15,768 nt of DNA from Caldifarciminota bacterium UBA6260 (GCA_002441125.1 DJVI01000013.1:1-15768); one strand, 5' to 3'. Positions 1-7,281 are shown, counted from the first letter of the stretch. The notes: generated from the sequence alone by a model not told the origin. Translations and numbers: made by a program.

Positions 1-121
1 ACTCCAAAGGAATAGTAGATAGTGGGGATTTAAATGTTATAAGTCCAAATCTTAATATATATTCTACGGGCATGATAAAGAGTAATAATTTGATTTACTC
101 CAAAGGAATAGTAGATAGTGG
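1..121 (+). repeat. 25-bp direct repeat, spacing 96 bp, in coding sequence
   Basis: Bases 1-25 and 97-121 are identical. The offset of 96 bases is exactly 32 codons, so the repeat keeps the reading frame and codes two copies of S-K-G-I-V-D-S-G. The two copies diverge immediately after base 25. The array probably extends left of the window. Confidence 0.85.
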
Positions 122-653
122 TAATCTTTATACAACAGGTCGGACAAATCGGTTTAATTATGGCCTAACATTAGGATATAGGTGGCGTGAAAATCCAGAT
201 CCTTCGAATGATACACTTTATAATATGAGTGGATTGATTGTTTTACATGGCAACAACTATTTTTATGATGATGTTACATTGATAGGGGATACTCTTTCTA
301 ATAATCAGTCATATTTGGGATTATTGAATCTAAGGGATAGTTCATATATCAGGATAAAGCCTAAACCACATCAAGAGATATCTTTCAGGAAGCAAAAGAC
401 AACAAGTTCAGTTGATTTAGATAGTGCCTGGATGATACTGGACAGGTACAGTTTAAAGTATATGGATTATGCATTACAGGACAGTGCGACAAAGATAGGA
501 GCAGGCTATGGATATTTTAGGGACAGTGTAAAGACAAGTAGTGTAAAGATAGGAGATGGGGAGAGTGTAACGGAGTTTATAAAGGTGGGTAGTCATGCTG
601 GGATAGTATTTAATGGAGTGGATACATTTTGGTTAGCGAAGGATACATTGTGA
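3..653 (+). CDS. Adhesin-like repeat protein, C-terminal part (5' end outside window)
   Basis: The frame is open from the first in-frame codon at position 3, so the gene begins upstream of the window. The first Met codon in view (72) is internal and is not the likely start. The N-terminal part seen here has short repeats of the type Y-S-x-G-(M/I)-(I/V)-x-S-x-x-L, and a 25-base perfect DNA repeat codes two copies 32 residues apart. The remaining roughly 185 residues are rich in Ser, Thr, Asp, Asn, Gly and aromatic residues and contain no cysteine that I noticed. They have the look of a beta-rich extracellular protein, such as a fibre, adhesin or phage-tail-like tip. I recognise no catalytic motif or named family. 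It ends in TGA 13 bases before the small sorting-domain protein at 667 and is probably co-transcribed with it. A surface role is an inference from composition, repeats and neighbour. Confidence 0.6.
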   Translation, partial: SKGIVDSGDLNVISPNLNIYSTGMIKSNNLIYSKGIVDSGNLYTTGRTNRFNYGLTLGYRWRENPDPSNDTLYNMSGLIVLHGNNYFYDDVTLIGDTLSNNQSYLGLLNLRDSSYIRIKPKPHQEISFRKQKTTSSVDLDSAWMILDRYSLKYMDYALQDSATKIGAGYGYFRDSVKTSSVKIGDGESVTEFIKVGSHAGIVFNGVDTFWLAKDTL

Positions 654-666
654 ATAGGGGGAATAA

Positions 667-1209
667 ATGAGAGTGAAGGGGATATTAACAATTATTATAT
701 TGTTTATAATAAACATTTTGATATATAGTGAATACAAACTGCAAAGGTATGTGCTAAGTGAAGGGGGAGGGGTTTTTTTAAAGACTTCGAGTTATAATAT
801 TGGTTTAACGATAGGTCAAAGTATTATAGGGAAATTAGAGGGGGATAATTTTACAGTATATATTGGATTTTGGAAGCCTAATGAAACAGACATATCTTAT
901 ATTGAAGGAGAAGAGAAGGTAAGAGAGATTGTTAAAAAATATGATTTTAGGTTATATCAGAATTATCCGAATCCATTTAAAGAGAGAACAAGGATATATT
1001 ATTCGATACCAAAGAGTGGTGAGGTAAGAATGGAGTTAATAGATGTAAATGGGAGAATGATAGATGTATTGTTAGATGAATATAAGGGGTGTGGGATATA
1101 TTATGTTGATTTAATAGCGAGAGAGAGAGAATTAAGTAGTGGGGTATATTTATATAGATTGATAATGGGAGAGGAGATAAAGGTGAAGAGGTTATTGAAG
1201 ATAAATTGA
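667..1209 (+). CDS. Small secreted protein with C-terminal Por/T9SS type A sorting domain
   Basis: The 180-residue protein starts with a signal peptide: basic residues at 2-4, then a hydrophobic stretch to about residue 20. Residues about 22-72 form a short Gly-rich domain with a G-x-T-I-G-Q-like segment and end in G-F-W. This arrangement is familiar from many small FCB-group secreted proteins that end in sorting domains. Residues about 92-180 are the sorting domain itself: Y-Q-N-Y-P-N-P-F at 97-104, then T-R-I-x-Y-S-I-P, V-x-M-E-L-I-D-V-N-G-R, and near the end S-S-G-V-Y-L-Y-R-L and a Lys/Arg-rich tail. In this family the domain routes proteins through the type IX secretion system or anchors them to the surface. 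A GGGG-type ribosome site at 656-661 precedes the ATG. No passenger enzyme is present between signal and sorting domain, so the function beyond export is unknown. Confidence 0.85.
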   Translation: MRVKGILTIIILFIINILIYSEYKLQRYVLSEGGGVFLKTSSYNIGLTIGQSIIGKLEGDNFTVYIGFWKPNETDISYIEGEEKVREIVKKYDFRLYQNYPNPFKERTRIYYSIPKSGEVRMELIDVNGRMIDVLLDEYKGCGIYYVDLIARERELSSGVYLYRLIMGEEIKVKRLLKIN

Positions 1210-1318
1210 ATATTAGGGGTTAATTTAGAAGGGAATTTTTTTAATTATAAAAAAGTTAGGCAAATTATGTTTAAATTTAAAGTTTTGTAAATATGTGATA
1301 AAACAAAAAAGGAGAATA

Positions 1319-2544
1319 ATGAAAAAGGAAAAAAAATATTTTTTATTTTTCTTTCAATAACATTTTTATTTTTATACTTGCATTCTGAAAATGAAACTAA
1401 CTATGAAAACACTTCTCAAAAATTTTATCACAGAGATTATTCAGTAATCTACAGCATAAAATATGATGTAAAAAATTCTTCAGAAAATTTTAGAACACTC
1501 CTTAAAATATTAAGTGACTCATATTATAGGGGACTAGCAAATTATATAGAGAATGATTTTTTAGAGAGTGTCGGAGGTTTTTGCACATCTTTTTTGATAA
1601 AATGGTCAACAATTTTATGACCGCATGAATTTGGACATGTGTTAAGGGCTAACCAAGTTGGTGGTGATTTTTACTTTGTAAAATTCGTATTTCCAGGAAT
1701 AATTGGAGATATGGATCTACCTGAAGATGCTACGATAGAGAAACATTCTCTCGCTCTAATAGGAGGTTTAGAAGCAAACTATTTAACACTTCGAGATGTT
1801 AACTTTGATTTCTATATGTATGAAGGTCTTTACAACGATGAATATGGAATTTGATTTATCAACAAAATAATTTACCCTTTATATACCTTTGCTTTCTCCT
1901 ATCAGGATCCTGAAGATCCATATACCTGGGAATTATCAGGAGGTGATCCTGTAAATTTTACAAAACTTTTTTGGTAACTTGCAGGTAGAGAGGTTATTGA
2001 TTCAACAGATAAAGTAAATAAAGAACTTGTTAAATTTTATAATAATGCAGCTTTATTTTCAATTCTTTGGAACCTTTTGGATTTAAATACATATAGAAGT
2101 TCTCTTTCATTTTTTGGAAACGAACTGTCAGGAGTTAGACCTTTATATTTTGGAAACAAATCTTTTAAATGGTCTTATGGAACTTATTTTAATACTTCAA
2201 CAATTGGTGTAGAATTGTATCTATTCAATTATTTAAAGATAAAAGATTTTTTCGCTTCTTTATATTTAAGATATGGCTTTCCTTTTAAAAATAATGGTTT
2301 TGGATTTTGTATTCCAAAGATTTTTGTTTATCGTAATTTTTCTTTAGGTTTTTCAACTGATTTATGGACACAGTATTACTATAGAAAAGGATTCTCAGTA
2401 AATTCTAATATTGTTTAAAATGTAAATGATAAAATTTCATTATTTTTAGATATTGGCTATAAAACTTCAGGGTATATAGCAGGCAAAATAACAGATGAAG
2501 GATTAACTGGCAATATAGGTTTAAAATATAGTCTTTTCAGATAA
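1319..2544 (+). pseudogene. Decayed gene for secreted/outer-membrane protein with HEFGH metalloprotease-like motif
   Basis: An ATG at 1319 has a good ribosome site (AAGGAG, 1309-1314), but its frame stops at 1358. The rest lies one base out of register, and the shift can be placed in the A8 run at 1329-1336. After correction the N-terminus reads as a signal peptide (two Lys, then Phe/Leu/Ile-rich). From there one single frame runs to TAA 2542-2544, broken only by TGA 1618, TGA 1852, TAA 1975 and TAA 2416. Protein-like sequence continues smoothly across each stop. P-H-E-F-G-H is coded at 1621-1638, directly after the first stop, and fits the HExxH zinc-binding motif. Further on are G-G-L-E-A-N-Y-L and, from about 2077, an alternating aromatic, glycine-containing region like an outer-membrane beta barrel that ends Y-S-L-F-R. 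The intact protein would have had about 408 residues. I do not recognise a named family. Short open pieces at 1378-1620, 1639-1854 and 2077-2418 are fragments of this one gene. Confidence 0.75.
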
Positions 2545-2558
2545 AATTTTAATAATCT

Positions 2559-3293
2559 TCAATCAAAATAGTTTCTGAAATTTTCAAGATCTTCAACTAT
2601 TATTTTATTTATTTTTTCTATAACAAGATTGCAATATTTTTTAGATTTTTTTGTATCAAGGTCTATTTTGCCATCATTTTCAGAATAAAGTATTGTTGAT
2701 GCTGGGGCTGGTATAGTATCAACTCCATCAACTACCTTATAATAAAGTTTTTCATCTTTCAGATACTCTTTAAAAACCTGTTTTTCATCAATTACATTCA
2801 CCATCGCTGTTTCATCAACTCCACCATGTCCACCTTCTTTTCCAAAAACTTCTCTACATACTGGATATCCAACTATCCACCAATGGATTATTATTACAAA
2901 CATTCCAGTTTCTAAAAAAATTTTCTTTTTCAAATCTGACAGAACTTTGTTGTTTCCACCGTGTCCGTTAATTATAACAAGATATTTGAACTTATCTTTT
3001 TTTACTGATAAGGCTATATCAAAAATAAGTTTTTCAAAAGTTTCATCTTTTAATGTAACTGTTCCGGGATAAGGGAGAAGGGATGATGTTATAGAGTAAT
3101 TAACTGGTGGATAAATGAGCCCGTTTAAATTTTCTGCGAGTTTCTCGCATATGTATTCAGGGATTATTGTATCTGTTCCATTCGATGTTATAGAATGCGC
3201 TTCAAGAGTCCCGATAGGTAGTAAAGCTAAATCACAATTTTTTTTCAATTTTTTTATCTCTCTCCAATTTAGTTTATCGATTCTTCTTTCCAT
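2559..3293 (-). CDS. Creatininase-family metal-dependent amidohydrolase
   Basis: The 244-residue protein has the length of the creatininase family, whose members hydrolyse amide bonds with two metal ions (creatininase, FAPy deformylase, the mycofactocin peptidase MftE). The first family motif is at 24-42, L-L-P-I-G-T-L-E-A-H followed by G-T-D-T. E31, H33 and D41 match the metal ligands of the usual G-S-x-E-Q-H...G-T-D-T. The second motif, N-G-H-G-G-N-N, is at 109-115 (H111). A third conserved block, G-H-G-G-V-D-E-T-A, is at 155-163 and corresponds to the H-A-G-E-x-E-T-S block of the family. The ATG is preceded by AAGGAG six bases upstream on the minus strand. It converges on the decayed gene, 14 bp apart, and diverges from rmuC. 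The substrate cannot be read from the sequence; nothing adjacent suggests creatine, flavin or mycofactocin metabolism. Confidence 0.88.
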   Translation of the reverse strand: MERRIDKLNWREIKKLKKNCDLALLPIGTLEAHSITSNGTDTIIPEYICEKLAENLNGLIYPPVNYSITSSLLPYPGTVTLKDETFEKLIFDIALSVKKDKFKYLVIINGHGGNNKVLSDLKKKIFLETGMFVIIIHWWIVGYPVCREVFGKEGGHGGVDETAMVNVIDEKQVFKEYLKDEKLYYKVVDGVDTIPAPASTILYSENDGKIDLDTKKSKKYCNLVIEKINKIIVEDLENFRNYFD

Positions 3294-3310
3294 AAAAACT
3301 CCTTTTTTTA

Positions 3311-3316
3311 ATTATA
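3311..3316 (-). promoter_or_regulatory. Probable -10 box for the creatininase-family gene
   Basis: Read on the minus strand this is TATAAT, about 17 bases upstream of the ATG and just upstream of the AAGGAG ribosome site. No good -35 hexamer lies at the right distance; the sequence there is only AT-rich. It lies beside the plus-strand promoter of rmuC, so the two transcription starts would share a 58-bp region. Confidence 0.45.
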
Positions 3317-3317
3317 C

Positions 3318-3345
3318 TTGTTAATATAAAAAAATCTATTATAAT
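3318..3345 (+). promoter_or_regulatory. Promoter for rmuC, placed for a leaderless mRNA
   Basis: TTGTTA (3318-3323), a 16-base spacer, then a perfect TATAAT (3340-3345). The rmuC ATG begins six bases after the -10 box, about where transcription would start, and no Shine-Dalgarno sequence precedes it. The mRNA would therefore have little or no leader. Confidence 0.6.
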
Positions 3346-3351
3346 TTTCTT

Positions 3352-4359
3352 ATGCAGATAATATTACTAATTTTAATCGTTATAGCACTTGTTGCAATAA
3401 ATTTTATTTTTTTAAAATTTTTTGAATTGAGAATACTCTCTAAGATCAAAGATTATGAAAACTCATCGAAAGAACAGATAATACAATCTTTGAATCAGAA
3501 TGTAGAAAAAATAGAAAGGACGAAGGATCTTATTTCAAATAACGCTTTAGAAACTTTCAAAGTTATAAACAATCTGACAGATTCTTTGAGTAAATTGAGT
3601 GAGGATCAAAAAGTTGCAAATGAACTTTCAAAGGATCTGAAATATTTTTTTGATAGGCCAAAACTTCGCGGTGGGTTTGGAGAGGTTATTTTAAGCCAGA
3701 TAGTTTCGGAAATATTACCACCAAGTATGTATGAAGAACAGTATCAGTTTTCAAACAGGTCAAAAGTTGATATGGTTATAAAGTATAGAGACCTGCTTAT
3801 ACCTGTTGATTCGAAATTTCCTTCTGAGGAATATAAAAGATACTATTTTGAAAAAGATGAGAAGTTAAAAAATGATTATTTCAAAAATTTCATAAAACAG
3901 TTGAAAGGTATTGGAGAAGATGTTAGTTCTAAATATATAAGACCTGAAGAGGGAACATCAGATTTCGCTATAATATTTATCCCCTCAGATTCTATTTATA
4001 TTGAATCTATTCAGGATACATATCCAAGTGGAGAAAAGAATGATCTTTTTGAATCCCTTCTCAAAAAGAGAATCCTTCTTTCTGGTCCATCAACTTTTTT
4101 TGCTTTTTTAAATGTTATCCTTGCAGGATTGAAGCAGTATAGGTTCGTAGAAATTTCAAAAGAGATAATAAAGAATGTTGAAAAGTTGAATAAAAATCTT
4201 GAAGAGAATTCTCAATATATAGAAAATCTTGGAAAGAAGATTGACGAACTTGAAAAGAACTATGATCTTTTACAAAAATCTTTTAACAAAACTGAAAAAA
4301 GTTTTAAAAGTATTTTAAGTATAGAAAAAGAGGAGGGGAAAAATGAAGAGAATCTTTAA
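3352..4359 (+). CDS. rmuC: DNA recombination protein RmuC homologue
   Basis: 335 residues, near the short end for RmuC. Residues 2-24 form one membrane anchor. Residues about 30-98 are charged and helical, likely coiled coil. The RmuC domain follows: D-R-P-K-L-R-G-G-F-G-E at 101-111 (family form R-x-x-G-x-W-G-E), a V-D-M-V-I-K segment, and P-V-D-S-K-F-P. The later P-S-D-S-I-Y and L-S-G-P-S-T-F-F-A-F-L blocks (family form P-x-E, then P-x-T-L) complete the core. The C-terminus is again helical. RmuC proteins limit recombination at inverted repeats and are predicted nuclease-fold proteins. The start is the first ATG after a consensus promoter, and the membrane anchor supports it. The 3' end overlaps the next gene by 17 bp, whose ribosome site lies inside rmuC. 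It is the first gene of the long plus-strand run. Confidence 0.9.
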   Translation: MQIILLILIVIALVAINFIFLKFFELRILSKIKDYENSSKEQIIQSLNQNVEKIERTKDLISNNALETFKVINNLTDSLSKLSEDQKVANELSKDLKYFFDRPKLRGGFGEVILSQIVSEILPPSMYEEQYQFSNRSKVDMVIKYRDLLIPVDSKFPSEEYKRYYFEKDEKLKNDYFKNFIKQLKGIGEDVSSKYIRPEEGTSDFAIIFIPSDSIYIESIQDTYPSGEKNDLFESLLKKRILLSGPSTFFAFLNVILAGLKQYRFVEISKEIIKNVEKLNKNLEENSQYIENLGKKIDELEKNYDLLQKSFNKTEKSFKSILSIEKEEGKNEENL

Positions 4360-4945
4360 AATATTTTCTATAATCCTTTTTCTTTTAATAATCTTTGGAT
4401 GCTCTAATGATGATATAAAAATAAGTTTCAATAAAATTGGAAATCTTAAACCAAAATCACCTGTTTTTTTTGAAGGTGATTCAGTTGGATTCGTTAAAAA
4501 AATAGAATTTTTAGATTCCAATTACCTTGTTCATGTAAAGATAACAGAAAACAAAGAACTTTTGAACTACAATCCATTTTTTTATCTTGTAGATTTGAAT
4601 TCGAAAACAAAAATAGTTATAGTAAATGATCCATCAAAAGGTTTGAAAGAGTTTGATGATGATAATGTTTTCAAAGGGGGAGATGAGATAGATTATTATA
4701 TAAAACTCTTTTCTTTAAAACTTCAAGGGAAGATAGATTCTTTAAAAAATGACAAAAAATTTAAAGATCTAATTGATAATCTCAATTTAAAGCTCGATGA
4801 ATTAAAAGAAAAGGGTAAAGATAAGTATGAAAAGGTTAAACCTGAATTAGAAAAAAATATAGATGAAATTTTTGAAAAACTGAAAAAGAGTTTTTCTAAT
4901 GAAGAACTTGAAAGTTTAAAATCTAACATTAAAAAGTTATTTTAG
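4343..4945 (+). CDS. MCE/MlaD-domain lipoprotein
   Basis: The 200-residue protein begins with a lipoprotein signal: hydrophobic residues 7-18, then F-G-C with C20 as the likely lipidated cysteine. Residues about 25-100 resemble the MCE (MlaD) domain: I-G-N-L-K-P-K-S-P-V at 32-41, then E-G-D-S-V-G at 44-49 and the strand V-K-K-I-E-F. This matches the usual 'L...xxVxxxGvxVGxVxxI' pattern. From about residue 127 to the end it is Lys/Glu-rich and strongly helical, likely coiled coil. MCE proteins form rings or tubes that move lipids between membranes, which would fit a diderm envelope. No Mla/Let permease or ATPase gene lies nearby, so the partners are elsewhere or the role differs. AGGAGGGG at 4331-4338 sets the ATG at 4343. 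Confidence 0.72.
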   Translation: MKRIFKIFSIILFLLIIFGCSNDDIKISFNKIGNLKPKSPVFFEGDSVGFVKKIEFLDSNYLVHVKITENKELLNYNPFFYLVDLNSKTKIVIVNDPSKGLKEFDDDNVFKGGDEIDYYIKLFSLKLQGKIDSLKNDKKFKDLIDNLNLKLDELKEKGKDKYEKVKPELEKNIDEIFEKLKKSFSNEELESLKSNIKKLF

Positions 4946-4956
4946 ATTTTTAAATA

Positions 4957-5775
4957 ATGTTTTACCTTCTTCTGAGTATAGTTTCATCGGTTTTGATAGG
5001 GAATCTTCTTAAACTTTTTCAAAAGGATAAAAATTCATCGATATACCTTATACTTCTTTCAAACTATTTTGTTGCATCTTTAATAAGTTTTTTTCAGTTA
5101 AATGGAGTTAAAGTAACTTTCAACCTTTTTGATATAATTTTTGCAATCTTTATTGGTATATTGTATTTTTTGAATTTTGTCATCTATGATAAAAACATCA
5201 AAGAAAATGGTATCTCTCTATCAATATCTATAATGAGAGTATCACTTGTTATCCCTTTGATTTTATCTATATTTCTTTTTAAAGAAAAGTTTACGATAAA
5301 TCTCTGTGTTGGAGTGATTTTAATAATTATCGCATTTATGCTTATGGGTAACCTAAAAGGAAAAATATCTTTATTTTTAATTTTTCTTCTTTTTTTGAAC
5401 ACAGGCATCTCAGATGCAGGGCTTAAAATTTTTGAAGTATTTGGAAAAAATAATATCTCATTCTTTTTGTTTATTCTCTTCCTTTCAGCTTTTTTTATAA
5501 ATCTTATAGTTTTTCTTATCAGAGAGAAAAAATTTTATTTTAAAAGTATTCTTTATGGTTTTTTTGTCGGAATTCCAAACCAGTTTATGTCATATTTTTT
5601 TATAAAATCTTTAAAACAGGTCCAGGCATCAGTTGCTTACCCATTACTTGGAGGTGGGGTTGTTTTGGGAGGAATTTTAACAGATATAATTTTTTGGAAA
5701 GCTCGTCCTAACTTAAAACAATGCATAATTTTCTTTTTATTGATAGTTGGTGTTATTTTTCTTAATTTAAAATAA
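4957..5775 (+). CDS. DMT-superfamily (EamA-like) transporter
   Basis: The 272-residue protein is almost wholly hydrophobic, with about ten membrane segments in two halves. The end of the first half, a Phe-Lys-Glu-Lys loop after a long segment (F-L-F-K-E-K-F) followed by G-V-x-L-I-I-I-A, is the classic EamA half signature. The second half has S-V-A-Y-P-L-L-G-G-G-V-V-L-G-G near the end, also typical of the drug/metabolite transporter superfamily. The substrate cannot be inferred. It starts 11 bp after the MCE lipoprotein with no recognisable ribosome site, so it is probably read from the same transcript. Its end is followed by the nadE promoter. Confidence 0.75.
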   Translation: MFYLLLSIVSSVLIGNLLKLFQKDKNSSIYLILLSNYFVASLISFFQLNGVKVTFNLFDIIFAIFIGILYFLNFVIYDKNIKENGISLSISIMRVSLVIPLILSIFLFKEKFTINLCVGVILIIIAFMLMGNLKGKISLFLIFLLFLNTGISDAGLKIFEVFGKNNISFFLFILFLSAFFINLIVFLIREKKFYFKSILYGFFVGIPNQFMSYFFIKSLKQVQASVAYPLLGGGVVLGGILTDIIFWKARPNLKQCIIFFLLIVGVIFLNLK

Positions 5776-5791
5776 TAATTTAATCTAAATA

Positions 5792-5819
5792 TTGACTAAA
5801 ATTTTTATTGATTTAAAAT
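5792..5819 (+). promoter_or_regulatory. Promoter for nadE, placed for a leaderless mRNA
   Basis: TTGACT (5792-5797), a 16-base spacer and TAAAAT (5814-5819) end eight bases before the nadE ATG at 5828. There is no ribosome site. The spacing matches that of the rmuC promoter, which supports both calls. Confidence 0.55.
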
Positions 5820-5827
5820 AAAAAACT

Positions 5828-6628
5828 ATGGATAAAGAAAAAATTTTAAAAGAAATTGTTGATAGGAACTGGGAAGAAGTTTTAAACAGATTAGTAAAAA
5901 ATTTAAAGAAAGAGTTTAAAAAAAGAAATTTTGAGAATTGTGTTATTGGACTTTCAGGTGGACTTGATTCTTCTACAGTTCTTGCGATACTTTTAAAAAC
6001 ATTCGATAAGAATTGTATAAAACCTGTTTTCATGCCTTACAGGACTACATCAAAAATCTCTTATGAGGATGTTGATCTACTTACAAAAAAATTTGGCATT
6101 AATTATGAAACTTTCGAAATAACAAAACAGATTGACATATATTTCAAGAACCAAACCGATGATGAAAAACTTTTGAAATTGAGAATAGGTAATAAATGTG
6201 CAAGGGAAAGGATGTCAATACTTTTTGACAGGGCTTTAAAATACAGAGCACTCGTGATAGGCACGAGTAATAGGTCTGAGATCATCATGGGATATGGGAC
6301 AATTTTTGGAGATCTCGCATGTTCGATAAATCCAATAGGAAAACTTTTCAAAACACAGATTTTTGAGTTTGCTAAATTCCTTGATATACCTGAAAAGATA
6401 ATTAGAAAAAAGCCTTCAGCTGATCTCTGGGAAGGTCAAACTGATGAAGGTGAGATGGGGATAGATTACAAAACTATAGATATCATCTCTTATCTTCTTT
6501 TTGATAAAAAATATTCTATCCCAAGGATTGAAAAATTTGGTATTGAAAAAGACAAAATATTGAAAGTAATATCGAGGTATGAAAGCAACAGGTTTAAAAG
6601 AGAGTTACCTAAAATTTTAAATATTTAA
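5828..6628 (+). CDS. nadE: NAD+ synthetase (ammonia-dependent type, NadE)
   Basis: 266 residues: a stand-alone synthetase domain with no N-terminal glutaminase. It makes NAD+ from nicotinate adenine dinucleotide, ATP and ammonia. The ATP-pyrophosphatase P-loop S-G-G-L-D-S-S is at 43-49. G-T-S-N-R-S-E at 145-151 and K-P-S-A-D-L-W at 195-201, followed by G-Q-T-D-E, are NadE signatures. The G-x-G-T-x-x-G-D segment between them is also typical. The gene has its own promoter, lies 11 bp before the Crp/Fnr regulator, and shares the operon with nadK, so both ends of NAD(P) synthesis may be co-expressed. Without a glutaminase domain or partner gene in view, free ammonia is the likely nitrogen source. 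Confidence 0.93.
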   Translation: MDKEKILKEIVDRNWEEVLNRLVKNLKKEFKKRNFENCVIGLSGGLDSSTVLAILLKTFDKNCIKPVFMPYRTTSKISYEDVDLLTKKFGINYETFEITKQIDIYFKNQTDDEKLLKLRIGNKCARERMSILFDRALKYRALVIGTSNRSEIIMGYGTIFGDLACSINPIGKLFKTQIFEFAKFLDIPEKIIRKKPSADLWEGQTDEGEMGIDYKTIDIISYLLFDKKYSIPRIEKFGIEKDKILKVISRYESNRFKRELPKILNI

Positions 6629-6639
6629 AAGGAGAGTAT

Positions 6640-7281
6640 ATGGGGGAGATCAGCAAAATCGAAAAAGTTTTGAAAGATGGAGAGATTCTTTTTAGAGAAG
6701 GTGAAATTGGAGATGAAATGTATCTTATAAAATCTGGAAAGATAAAAATCGTCCAAAAAGTTGGAGATGAGATGAAGGTTCTTGCGGTTCTTTCAGAAGG
6801 AGATTTTTTTGGTGAGATGGCACTTATAGATGGAAGCCCAAGATCTGCGACAGCGATAGCTGAAGGAGATACTGAGCTTATAACATTCGATAAGGTAGCT
6901 TTCAGAAAAAAAATAGGAGAGGAACCTTTGATAGAATACATTATAACTGAACTTTCAAAAAGGTTGAGAAGGGCTGATGAACAGATAAAATTTTTGATGA
7001 TAAAAGGTGATGAAAAAAGGTTGATAGCATTTTTAATAATGAAAGCACAGGATGAGGGTACAAAACAACCAGATGGAAGTTATCTTATAAACATGGAATT
7101 CAAATATGAAAATATCGCTCCTATAGTTGGTATGGGAGTTGAAAAATTAAAAAAACTTATAGATAACCTTGAAAAATCTAATCTTATAAAAGTTTTCAAC
7201 GATAAAATAGTTATAAACAATTTAACAAATCTTGAAGAGTATTTGAAATATGTTTCTTTAAAGGAGAAGTATGGAGAATAA
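6640..7281 (+). CDS. Crp/Fnr-family transcriptional regulator
   Basis: 213 residues. The N-terminal cyclic-nucleotide-binding fold spans about 8-110, with the glycine pattern of the beta roll. The phosphate-binding cassette is G-E-M-A-L-I-D-G-S-P-R-S-A at 58-70. E59, R68 and S69 are the positions that hold cAMP or cGMP in family members, so nucleotide binding is possible. A long dimer helix follows (about 100-125). Residues about 140-200 form the winged helix-turn-helix, with the I-A-P-I-V-G...V-E-K-L-K-K-L-I recognition region. There is no N-terminal Fnr cysteine cluster. AAAAGGAG at 6627-6634 fixes the ATG. It overlaps the DUF1385 gene by 11 bp. Its targets are unknown; autoregulation of the operon is possible but no palindromic operator was evident to me. 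Confidence 0.87.
   Translation: MGEISKIEKVLKDGEILFREGEIGDEMYLIKSGKIKIVQKVGDEMKVLAVLSEGDFFGEMALIDGSPRSATAIAEGDTELITFDKVAFRKKIGEEPLIEYIITELSKRLRRADEQIKFLMIKGDEKRLIAFLIMKAQDEGTKQPDGSYLINMEFKYENIAPIVGMGVEKLKKLIDNLEKSNLIKVFNDKIVINNLTNLEEYLKYVSLKEKYGE

Noticed and set aside
1210..1318. Rho-independent terminator after the sorting-domain gene
   Set aside because: There is a T run near 1240, but I could find no GC-rich stem before it.
1378..2418. Three separate small genes (1378-1620, 1639-1854, 2077-2418)
   Set aside because: All share one frame with coding-like sequence running across the stops. Their apparent starts are internal TTG/GTG codons without ribosome sites, so they are fragments of one decayed gene.
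2545..2558. Bidirectional terminator between the converging genes
   Set aside because: Only 14 AT-rich bases are present and no inverted repeat of useful length is visible.
3115..3324. Plus-strand open frame of 69 codons over the creatininase-family start
   Set aside because: It is antisense to the catalytic N-terminal motif region, has no ribosome site and covers the divergent promoter.
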